Origin: Rhodobacter sp.
GTDB lineage: Bacteria > Pseudomonadota > Alphaproteobacteria > Rhodobacterales > Rhodobacteraceae
Length of the DNA: 64,000 nt
NCBI GenBank assembly: GCA_027490955.1
Contig: JAIXXB010000019.1
Coordinates: 158,722-222,721, forward strand
Direction: 5' to 3'
Shown here: in pieces, positions 36,510-45,220 of the stretch
How the letters are laid out: each line of letters starts with the position of its first letter
Numbering within the stretch: the stretch's first letter is position 1
Made by a program: the position numbers and the translations under genes
Notes under the pieces: model-generated
The model's input: only the letters and a program-made list of their open reading frames with translations
Database searches by the model: none
What the model was told of the DNA's origin: nothing

Positions 36510-37499
36510 ATGAAAAACTTTATCAGCGCGGCGCTGTTTGCCGCAACGGCAACGGGGGCCAGCGTTTCGGCAGCATTCGCCGCCGATGATGTGACGCTGC
36601 AACTGAAATGGGTCACGCAGGCCCAGTTTGCAGGCTATTACGTGGCCGCTGCCAAAGGCTTTTACGAGGAAGAGGGGCTGAATGTCACCATCCTTCCAGG
36701 TGGGCCAGATGTGGCCCCGACCCAAGTGATCGCAGGCGGCGGCGCGGATGTGGTGATTGACTGGATGCCATCGGCGCTTGCGGCCCGCGAAAAGGGTTTG
36801 GCGCTGGTGAACATCGCCCAGCCATTCAAATCTTCGGGCATGATGCTAACCTGCTTGAAAGAATCTGGCGTGGCCAGCCCTGCCGATTTCAAAGGCAAAA
36901 CGCTGGGCGTGTGGTTTGGCGGCAATGAATACCCGTTCTTGAACTGGATGAACAAGCTGGGCCTGAAAACCGATGGCACGGATGTGACTGTGCTCAAGCA
37001 GGGCTTTAACGTAGACCCTCTGTTGCAAAAGCAGGCGGCCTGCGTGTCGACCATGACCTATAACGAATATTGGCAGGTGATTGATGCGGGCGTAAAGCCA
37101 GAAGATCTGGTCACCTTCAAATACTCTGATGAAGGCGTGGCAACCTTGGAAGACGGTCTTTATGTGATGGAAGACAAGCTGGCCGATCCCGCCTTTGAAG
37201 ATAAGATGGTGCGTTTCGTGCGCGCATCGATGAAGGGCTGGAAATATGCCGAAGCCAATGTGGACGAGGCTGCGCAAATCGTCATCGATAATGATGCGAC
37301 AGGCGCACAGACCATCGAGCATCAAACCCGCATGATGGGCGAGATTGCCAAGCTGACCGCAGGCAGCAATGGCGCGTTGGATGAGGCCGATTACAAAGCC
37401 ACTGTAGCAGCCCTGATGTCGGGCGGCAGCGATCCTGTGATCACCAAAGAACCCGCTGGCGCATGGACGCACCAAGTTACTGATAAAGCCCTGCAATAA
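36510..37499 (+). CDS. NMT1/THI5-like binding protein, probable pyrimidine uptake
   Basis: A 329-residue periplasmic protein: signal peptide ending SAAFAA, then DDVTLQLKWVTQAQFAGYYVAAAKGFYEEEGLNV, a classic NMT1/THI5-type start also seen in riboflavin, thiamine precursor and pyrimidine binding proteins. Start at 36510 follows GGAGG. Its position at the end of a dihydropyrimidinase-ureidopropionase operon points to uracil, thymine or a breakdown product as ligand. Followed by a strong terminator. Confidence 0.9.
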   Translation: MKNFISAALFAATATGASVSAAFAADDVTLQLKWVTQAQFAGYYVAAAKGFYEEEGLNVTILPGGPDVAPTQVIAGGGADVVIDWMPSALAAREKGLALVNIAQPFKSSGMMLTCLKESGVASPADFKGKTLGVWFGGNEYPFLNWMNKLGLKTDGTDVTVLKQGFNVDPLLQKQAACVSTMTYNEYWQVIDAGVKPEDLVTFKYSDEGVATLEDGLYVMEDKLADPAFEDKMVRFVRASMKGWKYAEANVDEAAQIVIDNDATGAQTIEHQTRMMGEIAKLTAGSNGALDEADYKATVAALMSGGSDPVITKEPAGAWTHQVTDKALQ

Positions 37500-37520
37500 G
37501 CCAAGGCTTTACAAAACCCG

Positions 37521-37551
37521 CGCGCCCAAAGGCAACTTTGGGCGCGTTTTT
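37521..37551 (+). terminator. Rho-independent terminator of the pyrimidine importer operon
   Basis: CGCGCCCAAAG and CTTTGGGCGCG make a perfect 11-base stem with a GCAA tetraloop, followed by TTTTT. Confidence 0.92.
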
Positions 37552-37570
37552 CATTGCTATACCCCGCGCC

Positions 37571-37590
37571 TTTTGTAAAGATTTACAAAA
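37571..37590. promoter_or_regulatory. 20-bp palindrome before the ScfR-like gene, probable autoregulatory site
   Basis: TTTTGTAAAGATTTACAAAA has nine-base arms around GA and ends 11 bp before the start at 37602. Regulators of this family in Rhodobacter (PccR) bind TTTGCAAA-type repeats. An extra TTTACAAAA half lies at 37508-37516. Autorepression is likely. Confidence 0.7.
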
Positions 37591-37601
37591 GGGGGCGCGC
37601 C

Positions 37602-38876
37602 ATGGTTGCGGCATTATCAGGGTCTAAACTGCGGGCGCGGCGCATTGCGCTGGGGCTGCGACAAGGCGATGTGGCACAGGCGGCGGGGGTGTCGGCCAGC
37701 TATCTGAACCTGATCGAACACAATCGCAGGCGCGTGCCGCAGGCGGTCTTATCCCGTCTGGCCGCAGCCCTACAGGACACGCCAGAAGCCTTTGCCGATG
37801 GCGGCGGCGCGGCGGCTTTGGATGATCTGCGCGCAGTGGCGCTGGCTTGGCCTATGGCCGAACTTACCCGCGCCGACGAATTTGCCCAGCGTTTTCCGGG
37901 TTGGGCCGAGGCGGTGCTGGCCATGCATCAGCGCAGCTTGGCCCAAGAGGCTGCGATTGCCGCCGTTAATGACCGCATGTCGCATGATCCGCATCTGTCG
38001 GCCAGCCTGCACGAGGTGCTGTCAGCCGTAGCTTCGGTGCGCTCAACATCGGTTATTCTGGCGGAAACGGATGATTTAGAACCCGAATGGCAGGCGCGGT
38101 TTTTGCGCAATCTGGACCAGGATTCCGCGCGGCTTGCCAAAGGGGCCGAGGCGCTGGTGCGCTATTTGGACAGCGGCGGGCAGATCGACGCCCAAGGCAG
38201 CATGAGCCCGCAAGAAGAGTTAGAGGCATGGGCCAGTGGCCAAGACTGGCAGATTGGCAGCGCCGATATTCCCAGCGCCCTATCTGCACCTGCCCGCGAC
38301 ATGGCGCGCGCGCTGCAGGGTGATATTCGCGTCGATCACGCGGCCTTGCCCGAGGCGGCCTTTCGCGCGGCGCTGGCCGCCCATGGCCCCGATCCTCTGG
38401 CCATTGCCAATGCGCTGGGTGCTGCTCCCTTTGCCGCCTTTCGCCGCCTAGCCTTTGCCAAGGGTCTTGGGCTGGGGCTGGTGGCCTGCGATGGGTCTGG
38501 CACTTTGGTGCTGCGCCGCCCTGTTGCGGGGTTTTCCCTGCCACGCTTTGGCGCGGCTTGCCCGCTGTGGCCGCTGTTCACGGCCCTTGCCCGCCCGATG
38601 CAGCCGATTGAATCCGTGGTCGAGGTAGGGGCCGCAAGCCCCAATGCGCCGCGGTTCATTTTGCGCGGCTTTGCCATTGCCAGCCATCCTGCGGGCTTTG
38701 GTGGGCCAGAATTGCGCCGCGCCATGATGCTGATCATTCCCGCAGGGGCCGAGGCTGGGGCCGCGACCGCGACCGCGCCTGCGCTGGGCGTGGGTGCCAC
38801 CTGCCGCACCTGCCAGCGCCAAGCCTGCCCTGCGCGGCGCGAGCCGTCTATTCTGGCAGGGGCAACAGGGCTTTGA
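37602..38876 (+). CDS. XRE-family regulator with DUF2083 domain, ScfR-like
   Basis: A 424-residue protein. The N-terminal XRE helix-turn-helix is KLRARRIALGLRQGDVAQAAGVSASYLNLIEHNRR. The end has CRTCQRQACPARREPSIL, the Cys-rich close of the ScfR/PccR/RamB group (DUF2083), which sense short-chain acyl-CoA and control acetate or propionate use. No target pathway gene is beside it; the next genes are a two-component set. The palindrome in front is its probable own site. Confidence 0.88.
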   Translation: MVAALSGSKLRARRIALGLRQGDVAQAAGVSASYLNLIEHNRRRVPQAVLSRLAAALQDTPEAFADGGGAAALDDLRAVALAWPMAELTRADEFAQRFPGWAEAVLAMHQRSLAQEAAIAAVNDRMSHDPHLSASLHEVLSAVASVRSTSVILAETDDLEPEWQARFLRNLDQDSARLAKGAEALVRYLDSGGQIDAQGSMSPQEELEAWASGQDWQIGSADIPSALSAPARDMARALQGDIRVDHAALPEAAFRAALAAHGPDPLAIANALGAAPFAAFRRLAFAKGLGLGLVACDGSGTLVLRRPVAGFSLPRFGAACPLWPLFTALARPMQPIESVVEVGAASPNAPRFILRGFAIASHPAGFGGPELRRAMMLIIPAGAEAGAATATAPALGVGATCRTCQRQACPARREPSILAGATGL

Positions 38877-39000
38877 CACATGGGCGTTTTGCCCTGATAG
38901 TGGCGCGGAGGGGCGCTATTGCAGCGCGGCCCGCGCAACGCTTGTCGCCGTGGGCAGGTGGGGGCAGGCTTGCGCGTTAAGGGAAAAGGGGACGGCTGGA

Positions 39001-39372
39001 ATGGCGGGCCATATTCTGCTGATCGAAGACGAGCCAAACATCGCCGAGGCGATCCGCTTTTTGCTGGGCCGCGATGGCTGGCAGGTGACAGTGCTGGCGA
39101 CAGGGCAGGGCGCGATTGAACAAATCGCCGTGCTGCGCCCGCATTTGGTGATTTTGGATTTGATGCTGCCCGTCTGCTCGGGCCTGCAGATTTTGACAGA
39201 TATTCGCGCGGCTGCCGCCACAAAAGACCTGCCTGTCTTGATGCTAACTGCCAAAGGCCAAGAGCGTGACCGCGAGGCCGCCGTGGCGGCGGGTGTATCG
39301 GCTTTCATGACAAAACCCTTTGACAACAGCGAGATGCGCGCCGCTGTGCGCGCGCTGATGGGGGCTGCATAA
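39001..39372 (+). CDS. Stand-alone response-regulator receiver domain
   Basis: A 123-residue CheY-like protein: acidic pair (LIEDEPN), phospho-Asp in VILDLMLP, Thr in LMLTAKG and Lys in TKPFDN. No output domain. AAAAGGGGA lies upstream. It is coupled (TAATG overlap) to the membrane protein and then the symporter-kinase gene, so it probably is that kinase's partner. Confidence 0.92.
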   Translation: MAGHILLIEDEPNIAEAIRFLLGRDGWQVTVLATGQGAIEQIAVLRPHLVILDLMLPVCSGLQILTDIRAAAATKDLPVLMLTAKGQERDREAAVAAGVSAFMTKPFDNSEMRAAVRALMGAA

Positions 39373-39725
39373 TGCCTGCGCCGCGCCAGCCCCTGTTCTT
39401 GGCCCGCGAATCCTATCGCAAGCGCCGCCTGCGCGATGGCGCGCGGGTGTTGCCGATTTTTGGCACAGTGCTGCTTATGTTGCCCCTGATGTGGCCCGCC
39501 CAGCCGCAGATGGTGCTGTCGCATTGGATTTTTGTCTTTGTGCTTTGGCTGGCCCTGATCGCGCTGGCGGCCATTTTGGCCCCCGGTTTGGGTGAAAGCG
39601 AGACGGCATCAGCGCCAGACGCACCCAGCGCCGCCGCGCAAGCCACCCGCAGCGCTGGGCCTGCCGCCACGGCTGCCGCCACGGCGCCGCCCGATTTGCC
39701 GCGCACTGTGCAAAACAGGCCCTAG
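39372..39725 (+). CDS. Two-helix membrane protein of the symporter-kinase operon
   Basis: A 117-residue protein: basic head (ARESYRKRRLRDGAR), two helices (VLPIFGTVLLMLPLMW and HWIFVFVLWLALIALAAILA), then a 45-residue Ala/Thr/Pro tail. It overlaps the receiver stop by one base and ends three bases before the kinase. Proteins of this size often stand at this place in symporter-type systems. Function unknown. Confidence 0.75.
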   Translation: MPAPRQPLFLARESYRKRRLRDGARVLPIFGTVLLMLPLMWPAQPQMVLSHWIFVFVLWLALIALAAILAPGLGESETASAPDAPSAAAQATRSAGPAATAAATAPPDLPRTVQNRP

Positions 39726-39728
39726 GCT

Positions 39729-42407
39729 ATGTCATTCAATTTGCTGGTTCTCAGCTGTCTGCTTTATGTCGCGCTGTTGTTCGTGCTGGCCGCTTGGGCC
39801 GAAGGCCGCGCCTCGATGGGCGGCACAAGAATACTGCGCGCGCCGCTGATCTATCCGCTTTCGCTGTCGATCTATTGCACAGCATGGACGTTTTACGGCG
39901 CAGTTGGCTATGCTGCGCGCTCGGGTCTGGAATTTGTCACCATCTATCTGGGGCCAACGCTGGTCTTTATCGGCTGGTGGGTGATTTTGCGCAAATTGGT
40001 GCGCATCGGGCGGGTGCATCGCGTGACATCGATTGCCGACCTGATCTCGTCGCGCTTTGGCAAATCAAACCTTCTGGGTGTGACAGTGACGCTGATCGCG
40101 GTCACCGCATCCACCCCCTATATTGCGCTGCAACTGCAATCGGTGACGCAAAGCTTTGCCGTTTTTGCATCGGACACGCCGCAAGGCTGGGCGCTGCCCA
40201 ATGGCGGGGCCACAGCGGCATGGGTGGCGGGGGGGCTGGCGCTGTTCACCATTTTGTTTGGCACGCGCAACCTTGCCTCGAACGAGCAGCACCACGGTAT
40301 TGTCACAGCGATTGCCTTTGAAGCGGCGGTGAAACTGGCGGCCCTTTTGGCCGTGGGCATCTTCGTGGTCTGGGGCCTTGGCGGCGGCCCCAGCGCGGTG
40401 GCCGATAAGATTGCAGGGCTTGATCTGGCCTCTTGGCGGCCCGATGCCAGCCGCTGGACGGCGCTGATTTTTGTCTCGGCTGCGGCGATCATCACCTTGC
40501 CGCGCATGTTCCATGTGATGGTGGTCGAAAACATCGATTCTGCGCATTTGGCCCGCGCCTCTTGGGCCTTTCCTGCCTATTTGTTCTTGATGAGCCTGTT
40601 TATTCTGCCCATCGCCGTGGTCGGGATGGAGCGTTTGCCCGCCGCCAACCCCGATATGCTGGTGCTGACCCTACCGCTGAGCGAGGGGCAGGGCGCGCTG
40701 GCGATGCTGGCCTTTTTGGGCGGGTTTTCTTCGGCCACATCGATGGTGATTGTGGAAACCATCGCACTGGCCACGATGATTTCCAACCATATCATCATGC
40801 CCGCATGGCTGCGCCTGCGCCCAAAGGCCGCCATGCGGTCTGATTTGCGGGCATGGGTGCTGCGCGCGCGGCGGCTGTCAATTGTGGCAGTCTTGGGCCT
40901 TGGGCTGGAATATTTCCGCCTGTCGGGTGGCTCTTCCAATTTGGCGGCCATGGGGCTGATTGCCTTTGTTGGCATGGCGCAGGTGCTGCCTGCCGTTTTG
41001 GGGGGAATTTTTTGGCGTGGGGCCACGGGTGTGGGCGCGATGCTGGGCATGGTGGCGGGCATCGCGGTTTGGGCGGGGCTGTTGTTTCTGCCCTCTTTCG
41101 GGGCGGCGATTGATCCGACTGGCATGGGCAAAGATCTATTTGGCCCAAGCTGGACATGGCCTGCCAGTTTTTTCGGCACGGCGGGCATGGACCCGCTGGT
41201 GCATGCGATTTTCTGGTCGATGCTGGCCAATGTCACGCTGTTCATTTTGGGCAGCTTGCTGACCTTTCCCGGCCCAGTTGAACGGGTGCAGGGCGCGGCC
41301 TTTGTCAATGTGTTCGACCAAGATATCGCCGCAGATCGCTTGGGCTGGGTGCAGGGCCAAGCCGAGCCAGAGGCGCTGTTGGCTATGGCCCAGCGCATCA
41401 TCGGCGAAGATGCGGCCATTTCCCTGTTTGAAGAGGCCGCGCGCGCCCAAGGCAAGGGCGGCTTTTTGCCAGATCTGACCTCGGATTTCCTATCGATGCT
41501 GGAACGGCGCATGGCGGGCAGCGTCGGGGCTGCAACCGCCCATGCGATGATCAGCCAATTGTTCGGCCGTGCGATGGTGACCGTCGAGGATTTGATGGCC
41601 GTGGCCAATGAAACTGTGCAGATTTTGGAATATTCCACGCGGCTGGAAAGCCAGCAGGCCGAAGTCACCCGCACCGCGCGCGCGCTGCGCGAGGCCAATG
41701 AAAAGCTGACTGCGATTTCGGTGCAAAAAGATGCTTTTCTGGGCCAGATCAGCCACGAGCTGCGCACGCCCATGACCTCGATCCGCGCCTTTTCGGAAAT
41801 CTTGACCGAGGGCGATTTGCCCGCCGAAAAAGTGGTGGAATTTGGCGCAGTGATCCATGCCGAAGCCCTGCGCCTGACGCGGCTTTTGGATGATCTTTTG
41901 GATTTGTCGGTGCTGGAAAACGGATCGGTGCAGCTTAACATTGGCACGGCCAATTTGGGCGCGTTGATTGACCGCGCCTTGGCCGCAGCAAGCCAGACGC
42001 GCCCTGAGCGCAGCTTTGATATTCAACGCTCTGCCGCGCAGGAAGAGATTTATTTGCGCACCGATGAGGGGCGCCTTGTGCAGGTCTTTATCAATCTGAT
42101 TTCCAATGCGCGCAAATATTGCGATGCGCAAAACCCCGTGCTGCGCATCGCGGTGCGCCAAAAAGGGGCCAAAGTCTTGGTGGATTTCATCGACAATGGC
42201 GCGGGGATTCCCAAGGACCAGCAAGGTATCATCTTTGAAAAATTTGCACGCCTGTCCGATACTGCGACTGTGGGCGGCGCGGGGCTTGGCCTTGCGATTT
42301 GCCGCGAGGTGATGGCGAATTTGGGCGGCACGATTTCCTATTTGCCCGGGCAAAAGGGTGCGGCCTTTCGCGTCTCTGTCCCGTTGCGGATTGGGCGGGC
42401 GCCCTAG
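39729..42407 (+). CDS. Sodium:solute symporter - histidine kinase fusion
   Basis: An 892-residue membrane sensor. Residues 1-510 or so form an SLC5/SSSF symporter domain with about 13 helices (TAWTFYGAVGYAARSG; VTSIADLISSRFGKS; FLGGFSSATSMVI). A linker with coiled-coil (RALREANEKLTAI) leads to the kinase: H-box with His676 (QISHELRTPM), N box NLISNARKY, G1 DNGAGIP, F and G2 (GAGLGLAICREV). This is the CbrA/CrbS/PrlS type, where transport or binding of a solute sets kinase output. No DNA-binding regulator is adjacent, only the receiver protein. Confidence 0.95.
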   Translation: MSFNLLVLSCLLYVALLFVLAAWAEGRASMGGTRILRAPLIYPLSLSIYCTAWTFYGAVGYAARSGLEFVTIYLGPTLVFIGWWVILRKLVRIGRVHRVTSIADLISSRFGKSNLLGVTVTLIAVTASTPYIALQLQSVTQSFAVFASDTPQGWALPNGGATAAWVAGGLALFTILFGTRNLASNEQHHGIVTAIAFEAAVKLAALLAVGIFVVWGLGGGPSAVADKIAGLDLASWRPDASRWTALIFVSAAAIITLPRMFHVMVVENIDSAHLARASWAFPAYLFLMSLFILPIAVVGMERLPAANPDMLVLTLPLSEGQGALAMLAFLGGFSSATSMVIVETIALATMISNHIIMPAWLRLRPKAAMRSDLRAWVLRARRLSIVAVLGLGLEYFRLSGGSSNLAAMGLIAFVGMAQVLPAVLGGIFWRGATGVGAMLGMVAGIAVWAGLLFLPSFGAAIDPTGMGKDLFGPSWTWPASFFGTAGMDPLVHAIFWSMLANVTLFILGSLLTFPGPVERVQGAAFVNVFDQDIAADRLGWVQGQAEPEALLAMAQRIIGEDAAISLFEEAARAQGKGGFLPDLTSDFLSMLERRMAGSVGAATAHAMISQLFGRAMVTVEDLMAVANETVQILEYSTRLESQQAEVTRTARALREANEKLTAISVQKDAFLGQISHELRTPMTSIRAFSEILTEGDLPAEKVVEFGAVIHAEALRLTRLLDDLLDLSVLENGSVQLNIGTANLGALIDRALAAASQTRPERSFDIQRSAAQEEIYLRTDEGRLVQVFINLISNARKYCDAQNPVLRIAVRQKGAKVLVDFIDNGAGIPKDQQGIIFEKFARLSDTATVGGAGLGLAICREVMANLGGTISYLPGQKGAAFRVSVPLRIGRAP

Positions 42408-42485
42408 CCCGCTGTTTAAGCCCGCCTTCACCAATTGGTAAGCAGTTTCGCCCATAGTGCTGGCAGGGTAGTCAAGCAATTGGGA

Positions 42486-43796
42486 ATGATCGTGGCCGAT
42501 GGGCAAACGATAGGCGGGCAGACGGGCGTTTTGGCGCGCAAATTGGCGCGCGCGCGTGCAGGCCATGCTGGTTTTGGCATGGGCGCGATGGCTGCGATGG
42601 GGGCAGATGGGGCCGCGCTGGACGCCGCGGTGCAAGGGGCTCAGCAGACTGACTTTCCCGCAGGTGAGACAGGCCCTGCTGTTTCGGCCAGTGATCCGCA
42701 TATCCGCGCATGGCGCTTGGCGCTGGCACGGGCGGCGCGCGATCAGTTGAAAATGACAGTTGGCTTTTCCGAGGTGACATGCACGCAGGCCAGCCTGACC
42801 GAAGTGCTGGAAAGCCCGATGCAGCGCGCGCTGATTTTGATGCTGCAAGGGCGGGGCGAGGGGATGGGGTTGATGATTCTTTCGGGCCAAATGCTGGCGG
42901 CCATGGTGGAAATCCTGACGCTGACCCATTTGTCCGCCCATGCCCCAGATGAGGCGGATCTGCGCAAACCCACCCGCACCGATGCCGCCATGGCGGTAGA
43001 GTTTATTGACGCGGCCTTGGCAGGTTTCGAATCTGTCATGGCAGACAGCGCGGGCCTTGCGGGGGCGGGCCTAGCGGGGGTGGGGGGCGATTGGGCTGCG
43101 GGCTATCGCTATGCCGCCTTTATCGATGATCCGCGCCCCTTGCATTTGATGCTGGAAGATGGGGATTACCATTTGCTGATGGCAGACCTTGTGCTGGAAG
43201 ATGGCTCGCGCAGCGGCAAGATTTATCTGGCCTTGCCCGTGCCGCCGCCCGCCCTTGATCTGCCCGCCGCCCTGCCCTTTGATGTTTCCGCCGATCCTGA
43301 CCCGCTTAGCGCGGTGCAAGAGGAAGATACGTTTCAGGCCGATCTGGCGGCGCAGGTGCAGGATTTAGGGGTGCAGTTGGATGCCAGTTTGGCGCAGATT
43401 TCCCTGCCGATAGAGCGGATTATGCGCCTTGCGGTTGGCGAGGTTTTGCCTTTGCCGCTGGCCAATCTTGATCATATCAGCCTGCGCGGATTGGATGGGT
43501 TTCGCGTGGCGGGTGCGCGGTTGGGGCAAAATCGCGGCATGCGCGCGCTGCGCCTGACCGATGTTGCAAGCCCGCGCAAAGCTGATCCTGCCCTTACAGT
43601 GCCGCCCGCAGGGGGTGCGATGCAGCATCTCGCCCCGCAGGGGCAGGCAATGGGGCAGGGGCATGCAATGGGGCAAGCAATGGGGCAGGGCCTGCCCAGC
43701 CAATTGGGGGATGGGGCCTATGGTGATGCCGCGGGCCATGGCAACCCTGCCGCGGCAGAACTGGGCGATGGATTCCCCTTGGTACAGTCGGCCTGA
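42486..43796 (+). CDS. FliM/FliN-family (SpoA domain) protein
   Basis: About 436 residues. Residues 40-260 form an unassigned alpha/beta region; around 310-375 lies the SpoA/FliN-like domain (VQLDASLAQISLPIERIMRLAVGEVLPLPL, then ISLRGLDGFRVAGARLGQNRGMRAL). The end has a Gly/Gln/Met repeat (GQAMGQGHAMGQAMGQG). No other flagellar gene is near. The start is uncertain: ATG at 42486 has little spacing to GGGA; the GTG at 42492 is possible. May be a motor switch relative or a secretion component. Confidence 0.75.
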   Translation: MIVADGQTIGGQTGVLARKLARARAGHAGFGMGAMAAMGADGAALDAAVQGAQQTDFPAGETGPAVSASDPHIRAWRLALARAARDQLKMTVGFSEVTCTQASLTEVLESPMQRALILMLQGRGEGMGLMILSGQMLAAMVEILTLTHLSAHAPDEADLRKPTRTDAAMAVEFIDAALAGFESVMADSAGLAGAGLAGVGGDWAAGYRYAAFIDDPRPLHLMLEDGDYHLLMADLVLEDGSRSGKIYLALPVPPPALDLPAALPFDVSADPDPLSAVQEEDTFQADLAAQVQDLGVQLDASLAQISLPIERIMRLAVGEVLPLPLANLDHISLRGLDGFRVAGARLGQNRGMRALRLTDVASPRKADPALTVPPAGGAMQHLAPQGQAMGQGHAMGQAMGQGLPSQLGDGAYGDAAGHGNPAAAELGDGFPLVQSA

Positions 43797-43798
43797 CT

Positions 43799-44215
43799 TT
43801 AGCCGCCCAAAGCAGGGCGCAAATGCTCTAGGTTATAGCCGAACTTTGCCGCCGTGCCGATCAGATCATCGGCAGATTTCTGGCCTGCATGGGCCAGCGC
43901 CCAAACGATCGACGAGCGATTGCCCGATGCGCAATAGGCCAGAACGGGGCCTTTGGCCGCGGCCATAGCGGCGGCTTGCAGGCGCACATTCTCTTCGGTC
44001 AGCGCGCCGCCGATCACGGGGTTGATGTGAAACTTTAGCCCCAGCGCTGTGGCCGCCGCCTGCATGGCTGCGGTTTGCACATCGGGGGTGATTTCCCCAT
44101 CGGGGCGGTTGTTGATCACATCGGTAAAACCCTGCGCCTTGATCTGCGCCAAGTCTTCCAGCGCGATCATCGGCGAGACGGCATAGCTGTCCGTCAGTCG
44201 GCGAATGTCCATCAT
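43799..44215 (-). CDS. TIGR01244 / DUF442 phosphatase-like sulfur protein
   Basis: A 138-residue protein of the BlhA-type (DUF442) family, found with sulfide and persulfide detoxification genes. The P-loop is LAYCASGNRSSIVWAL, with Cys as in cysteine phosphatases. The start at 44215 has GGGAG eight bases upstream; ATGs at 44221 and 44212 are alternatives. Last gene of the YeeE operon; the persulfide dioxygenase often fused or beside it is absent. Confidence 0.85.
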   Translation of the reverse strand: MMDIRRLTDSYAVSPMIALEDLAQIKAQGFTDVINNRPDGEITPDVQTAAMQAAATALGLKFHINPVIGGALTEENVRLQAAAMAAAKGPVLAYCASGNRSSIVWALAHAGQKSADDLIGTAAKFGYNLEHLRPALGG

Positions 44216-44244
44216 CTGCATCACTCCCACAATTTGCGGCCAAT

Positions 44245-44655
44245 TCAGCGGCGCAATGGCGCGGCCAAAAGGGCCCCAGCCGCCATGGCCGCTACAAAAA
44301 CCAATCCCTGCCAGCCGCCAAAGCTCAGCGAGGCCAGCGCAGGGCCAGGGCAAAAGCCCGTCAGCGCCCAGCCAGCGCCAAAGGCGGCAGACCCGCCGAT
44401 CAGCGCGCCATCAAAGCGCGGCGGTGGCATGGCGGGAAAATTGCCCCCCAGCACCGCAGTTTTGCGCCGCGCGGCCAGCCGCCATGCAATCGCCATGGGG
44501 ATCATCGCCCCGCCCATGACAAAGGCCAGCGTGGGGTTCCACGCGCCAAATATGTCCAAAAACCCCTGCACGGACCGCGTGTCAGTCATGCCTGACAGCA
44601 TCAGGCCCAAGCCGAATATCGCCCCTGCAAGGGCCGCAAAAAGCGTGCGCTGCAT
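44245..44655 (-). CDS. YeeE/YedE-type transporter, second half (DUF6691)
   Basis: A 136-residue membrane protein, about four helices, with IFGLGLMLSGMTD, GAWNPTLAFVMGGA and the Cys-bearing WALTGFCPGPALAS. It is the second half of a YeeE/YedE sulfur transporter, made as a separate chain. The ATG overlaps the stop of the first half (ATGA). Confidence 0.88.
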   Translation of the reverse strand: MQRTLFAALAGAIFGLGLMLSGMTDTRSVQGFLDIFGAWNPTLAFVMGGAMIPMAIAWRLAARRKTAVLGGNFPAMPPPRFDGALIGGSAAFGAGWALTGFCPGPALASLSFGGWQGLVFVAAMAAGALLAAPLRR

Positions 44656-45071
44656 CAGATCACCCCCCAAACGTGGCGCAGCAGGGTGACGGCCAGCATG
44701 CCCGCCCCCACATAGGTGGCCGAGGCCACAATGCCGCGCGGCGACAGGCGAGAGATGCCGCAAACCCCATGCCCCGATGTGCAGCCATTGGCCAGCCGCG
44801 TGCCAAAGCCCACCAAAAGCCCGCCCATCACCAAGACGGCCCAATTGCTGCTGGCATAGGTCTGCATCGGAATCATCAGCGCCGCTATGGCAGGCACGGC
44901 GATCAGCCCTGCCAAAAATCCAACCTGTTCGCCTGACCGATCTGACCCATCCACCAGCCCGCCAACAGTGCTGGATGGGCCCATAACCCGCCCATTGACC
45001 AGCAAATATACCGCCCCCGCCGTGCCAATGACCAATCCGCCCAGCAGCCCATAAATCCAGTTTATATCCAT
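44655..45071 (-). CDS. YeeE/YedE-type transporter, first half
   Basis: A 138-residue membrane protein with about four helices and the family motif [20 protein letters not shown], whose Cys residues guide thiosulfate or persulfide sulfur through YeeE. First gene of the operon half1 - half2 - DUF442 protein. Probably imports a sulfur species or moves sulfane sulfur. Confidence 0.9.
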   Translation of the reverse strand: MDINWIYGLLGGLVIGTAGAVYLLVNGRVMGPSSTVGGLVDGSDRSGEQVGFLAGLIAVPAIAALMIPMQTYASSNWAVLVMGGLLVGFGTRLANGCTSGHGVCGISRLSPRGIVASATYVGAGMLAVTLLRHVWGVI

Positions 45072-45220
45072 TCTGCGCCCCCAATTTGCGCATAAACCTA
45101 GCTAAACCCCGCGCGGGCGCAAGGCCCAACTTGGCGCGTGGCAGGATCGGGCCGCAGGCAAGCTGCCCTTGCGGCGCAAGACCGCTTCGCGCTAAAGTAG
45201 CAAAAAGCAGGGGGTGGTGC

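Noticed and set aside
41490..42941. 483-residue open frame opposite the symporter-kinase and FliM-like genes
   Set aside because: Antisense shadow spanning two real genes.
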